A DNA stretch of 6,549 nucleotides, from the NCBI GenBank assembly GCA_937864935.1, contig CALMDN010000217.1, positions 1 to 6,549 on the forward strand. The letters are read 5' to 3'. Shown here piece by piece: positions 4,845 through 6,549 of the stretch. Source of the stretch: an uncultured Bacteroidales bacterium. GTDB lineage: Bacteria > Bacteroidota > Bacteroidia > Bacteroidales > Lentimicrobiaceae. The notes below the pieces were generated by a model, which worked only from the letters and a program-made list of their open reading frames with translations, made no database searches and was not told the DNA's origin. Made by a program: the position numbers and the translations under genes. Every line of letters starts with the position of its first letter. Position 1 is the stretch's first letter.

Positions 4845-5939
4845 ATGCGGTTGAAAGAAATCACCCGGTGTATTGAAGAGATTGCCCCACTGGCTTTGCA
4901 GGAATCATACGACAATTCGGGTTTGCTGGCCGGCCATCCGGAAGAAGAGATCAGCGGGGCACTCATCACCCTTGACGTTACAGAAGCGGTTGTTGATGAG
5001 GCCATCCGGCTGAACTGCAACCTGATCATAGCACATCATCCCATCATCTTCAAACCGCTGAAAAAAATCAACGGAAGCGACGAAACGGAGCGGTGTATCA
5101 TCAAGGCCATACGCAACGGCATTGCCCTGTATGCGGCACACACCAACCTCGACAATTCATCCGCCGGGGTCAATGCGATCCTCTGCAGCAAACTGGGTCT
5201 TCAACAGCCCGAAATACTCAGTCCGATCAGGGGCAACCTGAGAAAACTGGTGGTCTTTGCCCCGTTGAGTCATGCCGCTGCGGTGCAGCAGGCCTTGTTT
5301 GATGCCGGTGCCGGACACATAGGGAATTATGATTCATGCAGTTTCAACATCAGCGGCACAGGAACCTTCAGGGCAGGCCCGGGAAGCAATCCCTTTGTCG
5401 GTGAACAGGGGAAACTCCATTCGGAAAACGAAATCAGGATTGAAACCATCGTCCCCGCCTGGAAAGAGCCGGTGGTGATGACGGCAGTACGTTTGGCGCA
5501 TCCCTACGAAGAAATTGCCTGGGACTCTTATGCGCTGAACAACGAAAACGGGTTAACCGGTGCAGGAATGGTGGGTACCCTGCCCCAGGAGGCATCCGAA
5601 GCGCAGTTTGTTCAACTGGTGAAAGAAACACTGGGCACTCCGGCGGTACGCTCCTCGCCTTTTACCGGTAAACCGGTGAGTAAAGTCGCCGTATGCGGAG
5701 GTTCAGGGAATTTTCTGATCCGCGATGCCATGAGGGCTGGCGCCGATGTTTTTGTAACCGGTGAGCTGAAATACCACGACTATTTTATGGCAGAGGGCAA
5801 AATTCTGCTGATCGAGGCAGGCCATTATGAAACAGAACAATTTACGAAAGAATTATTGTATCAGATTGTTAAAGAAAAATTTCCTACCTTTGCACTCCAA
5901 ATTTCCACGATAAGTACCAATCCGGTTAACTATCTGTAA
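4845..5939 (+). CDS. Nif3-like dinuclear metal-centre protein (DUF34, YqfO type)
   Basis: Member of the widespread NIF3/DUF34 family, often labelled GTP cyclohydrolase 1 type 2 although its cellular role is unsettled. The 364 residues match the longer YqfO-type architecture: an N-terminal NIF3 half (1-~125), an inserted PII/CutA-like domain (~132-240), and a C-terminal NIF3 half. Metal ligands are visible: H64-H65-P66 in IIAHHPIIF, D103 in AAHTNLDNS, and H327 with E331 in EAGHYETEQF. Other family marks are ESYDNSGLLAG (20-30), HPYEE (219-223) and GGSGNFLI (285-292). Family members form hexameric rings. ATG at 4845 follows a good -7 element and starts with the expected helix. The next gene begins 25 nt downstream on the same strand and is probably co-transcribed. 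Family assignment is firm; biochemical activity is not. Confidence 0.94.
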   Translation: MRLKEITRCIEEIAPLALQESYDNSGLLAGHPEEEISGALITLDVTEAVVDEAIRLNCNLIIAHHPIIFKPLKKINGSDETERCIIKAIRNGIALYAAHTNLDNSSAGVNAILCSKLGLQQPEILSPIRGNLRKLVVFAPLSHAAAVQQALFDAGAGHIGNYDSCSFNISGTGTFRAGPGSNPFVGEQGKLHSENEIRIETIVPAWKEPVVMTAVRLAHPYEEIAWDSYALNNENGLTGAGMVGTLPQEASEAQFVQLVKETLGTPAVRSSPFTGKPVSKVAVCGGSGNFLIRDAMRAGADVFVTGELKYHDYFMAEGKILLIEAGHYETEQFTKELLYQIVKEKFPTFALQISTISTNPVNYL

Positions 5940-5964
5940 ATTAATTATTTAATTCAGAACTCAT

Positions 5965-6549
5965 ATGGCAAAAGCACCATCGAAAGCAAAAAGCGCTGCT
6001 GAGGTTGACAACACCCCGGTTAAAGAATCAGAAGAACAAAGTGTAATTTCTGCGCATGTAACGCTCTCACACACTGATGGTGAAGAAACAGAGATTTCGA
6101 TTGAGAAAAAATTGATTGCTTTGTACAACCTTCAGCAGATAGATTCTCAGATCGATAAAATCAGAATCATCAGGGGTGAACTACCACTCGAAGTGGAAGA
6201 CCTTGAAGATGAAATTATCGGTCTGGAAACCCGTATTGACAACTACATTCAGGACATTGAGAACCTGAAAGCACAGATCAGGGAGAAAGATATTCAGATC
6301 AAGGAAAGTCAGTCGCAGATCAAGCGCTACGAAGAGCAGCAGATGAATGTGCGCAACAACCGCGAATACGATTCTCTTTCCAAGGAAATCGAATTTCAGA
6401 ATCTCGAGATTGCCCTGGCAGAAAAAAGGATCAAAGAATTCACCAACAGCCTGAACCTCAAGAACGACGAGATCGCCACTGCTCAGAAATCACTTGACGA
6501 ACTCCGCAATGAACTGGAGATTAAAAAGAGTGAGCTTTCTGACATTGTG
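5965..6549 (+). CDS. Coiled-coil zinc-ribbon protein (CT398/zf-RING_7 type), 3' end outside window
   Basis: An open frame of 195 codons from ATG at 5965, still open at the window end. The first ~45 residues are low-complexity, rich in Lys, Ala, Ser and Glu, and probably disordered. From ~46 (IEKKLIALYNLQQIDSQIDKI) onward the protein is a long charged coiled coil with the family stretch RGELPLEVEDLEDEI (~69-83) and the turn motif NNREYDSLSKEIEFQNLEI (~131-149). These match the helical hairpin of the CT398-like proteins, which end in a four-cysteine zinc ribbon. That ribbon, if present, lies beyond the window, so no cysteines are seen here. The gene follows nif3 after 25 nt, a pairing common in Bacteroidota. 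A role in nucleic-acid or membrane-associated processes has been suggested for relatives but is not established. Confidence 0.88.
   Translation, partial: MAKAPSKAKSAAEVDNTPVKESEEQSVISAHVTLSHTDGEETEISIEKKLIALYNLQQIDSQIDKIRIIRGELPLEVEDLEDEIIGLETRIDNYIQDIENLKAQIREKDIQIKESQSQIKRYEEQQMNVRNNREYDSLSKEIEFQNLEIALAEKRIKEFTNSLNLKNDEIATAQKSLDELRNELEIKKSELSDIV

Noticed and set aside
5434..5631. Minus-strand 65-codon frame inside nif3
   Set aside because: It is a shadow of a well-supported gene and shows no recognisable features.

Overview
The window looks like chromosomal DNA from a member of the Bacteroidota, probably Bacteroidales or a close relative. This is inferred from four things: the neighbourhood (lpxK overlapping a trimeric-type purine nucleoside phosphorylase; a nif3 gene followed by a coiled-coil zinc-ribbon gene), a DUF4369/thioredoxin-like lipoprotein typical of the phylum, starts without clear Shine-Dalgarno sequences, and sequences matching the Bacteroidota -7 promoter element TAnnTTTG. 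Base composition is ordinary, and none of the genes looks foreign.

Layout. Positions 1-415 hold no convincing gene. They contain two copies of a ~107-bp direct repeat (1-107 and 284-390) flanking a spacer rich in inverted repeats. From 4380 leftward to 416 lie four genes on the minus strand: lpxK, punA (overlapping lpxK by 17 nt), a lipoprotein gene with a degenerate thioredoxin domain, and lpxH. The first three are tightly packed. A 73-nt gap with its own possible promoter precedes lpxH, which appears to start at TTG. Positions 4381-4844 form a 464-bp divergent intergenic region with candidate promoters on both strands. On the plus strand follow nif3 (4845-5939) and, 25 nt later, a coiled-coil zinc-ribbon protein gene cut by the window end.

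How the genes fit together. LpxH makes lipid X (2,3-diacylglucosamine 1-phosphate), and LpxK phosphorylates the tetraacyldisaccharide later in the same Raetz pathway of lipid A synthesis. Both therefore serve outer-membrane assembly, and the lipoprotein between them is also an envelope protein. PunA is a cytosolic purine salvage enzyme whose placement probably reflects conserved gene order rather than shared biochemistry. Nif3 and the zinc-ribbon protein are a commonly adjacent, poorly understood housekeeping pair.

I see no defence system, mobile-element gene, CRISPR array, tRNA or rRNA. The least explained part is the repeat and hairpin block at 1-415, where the two copies differ by a compensatory base-pair change in a small hairpin. 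The second is the lipoprotein whose thioredoxin fold has lost both active-site cysteines.
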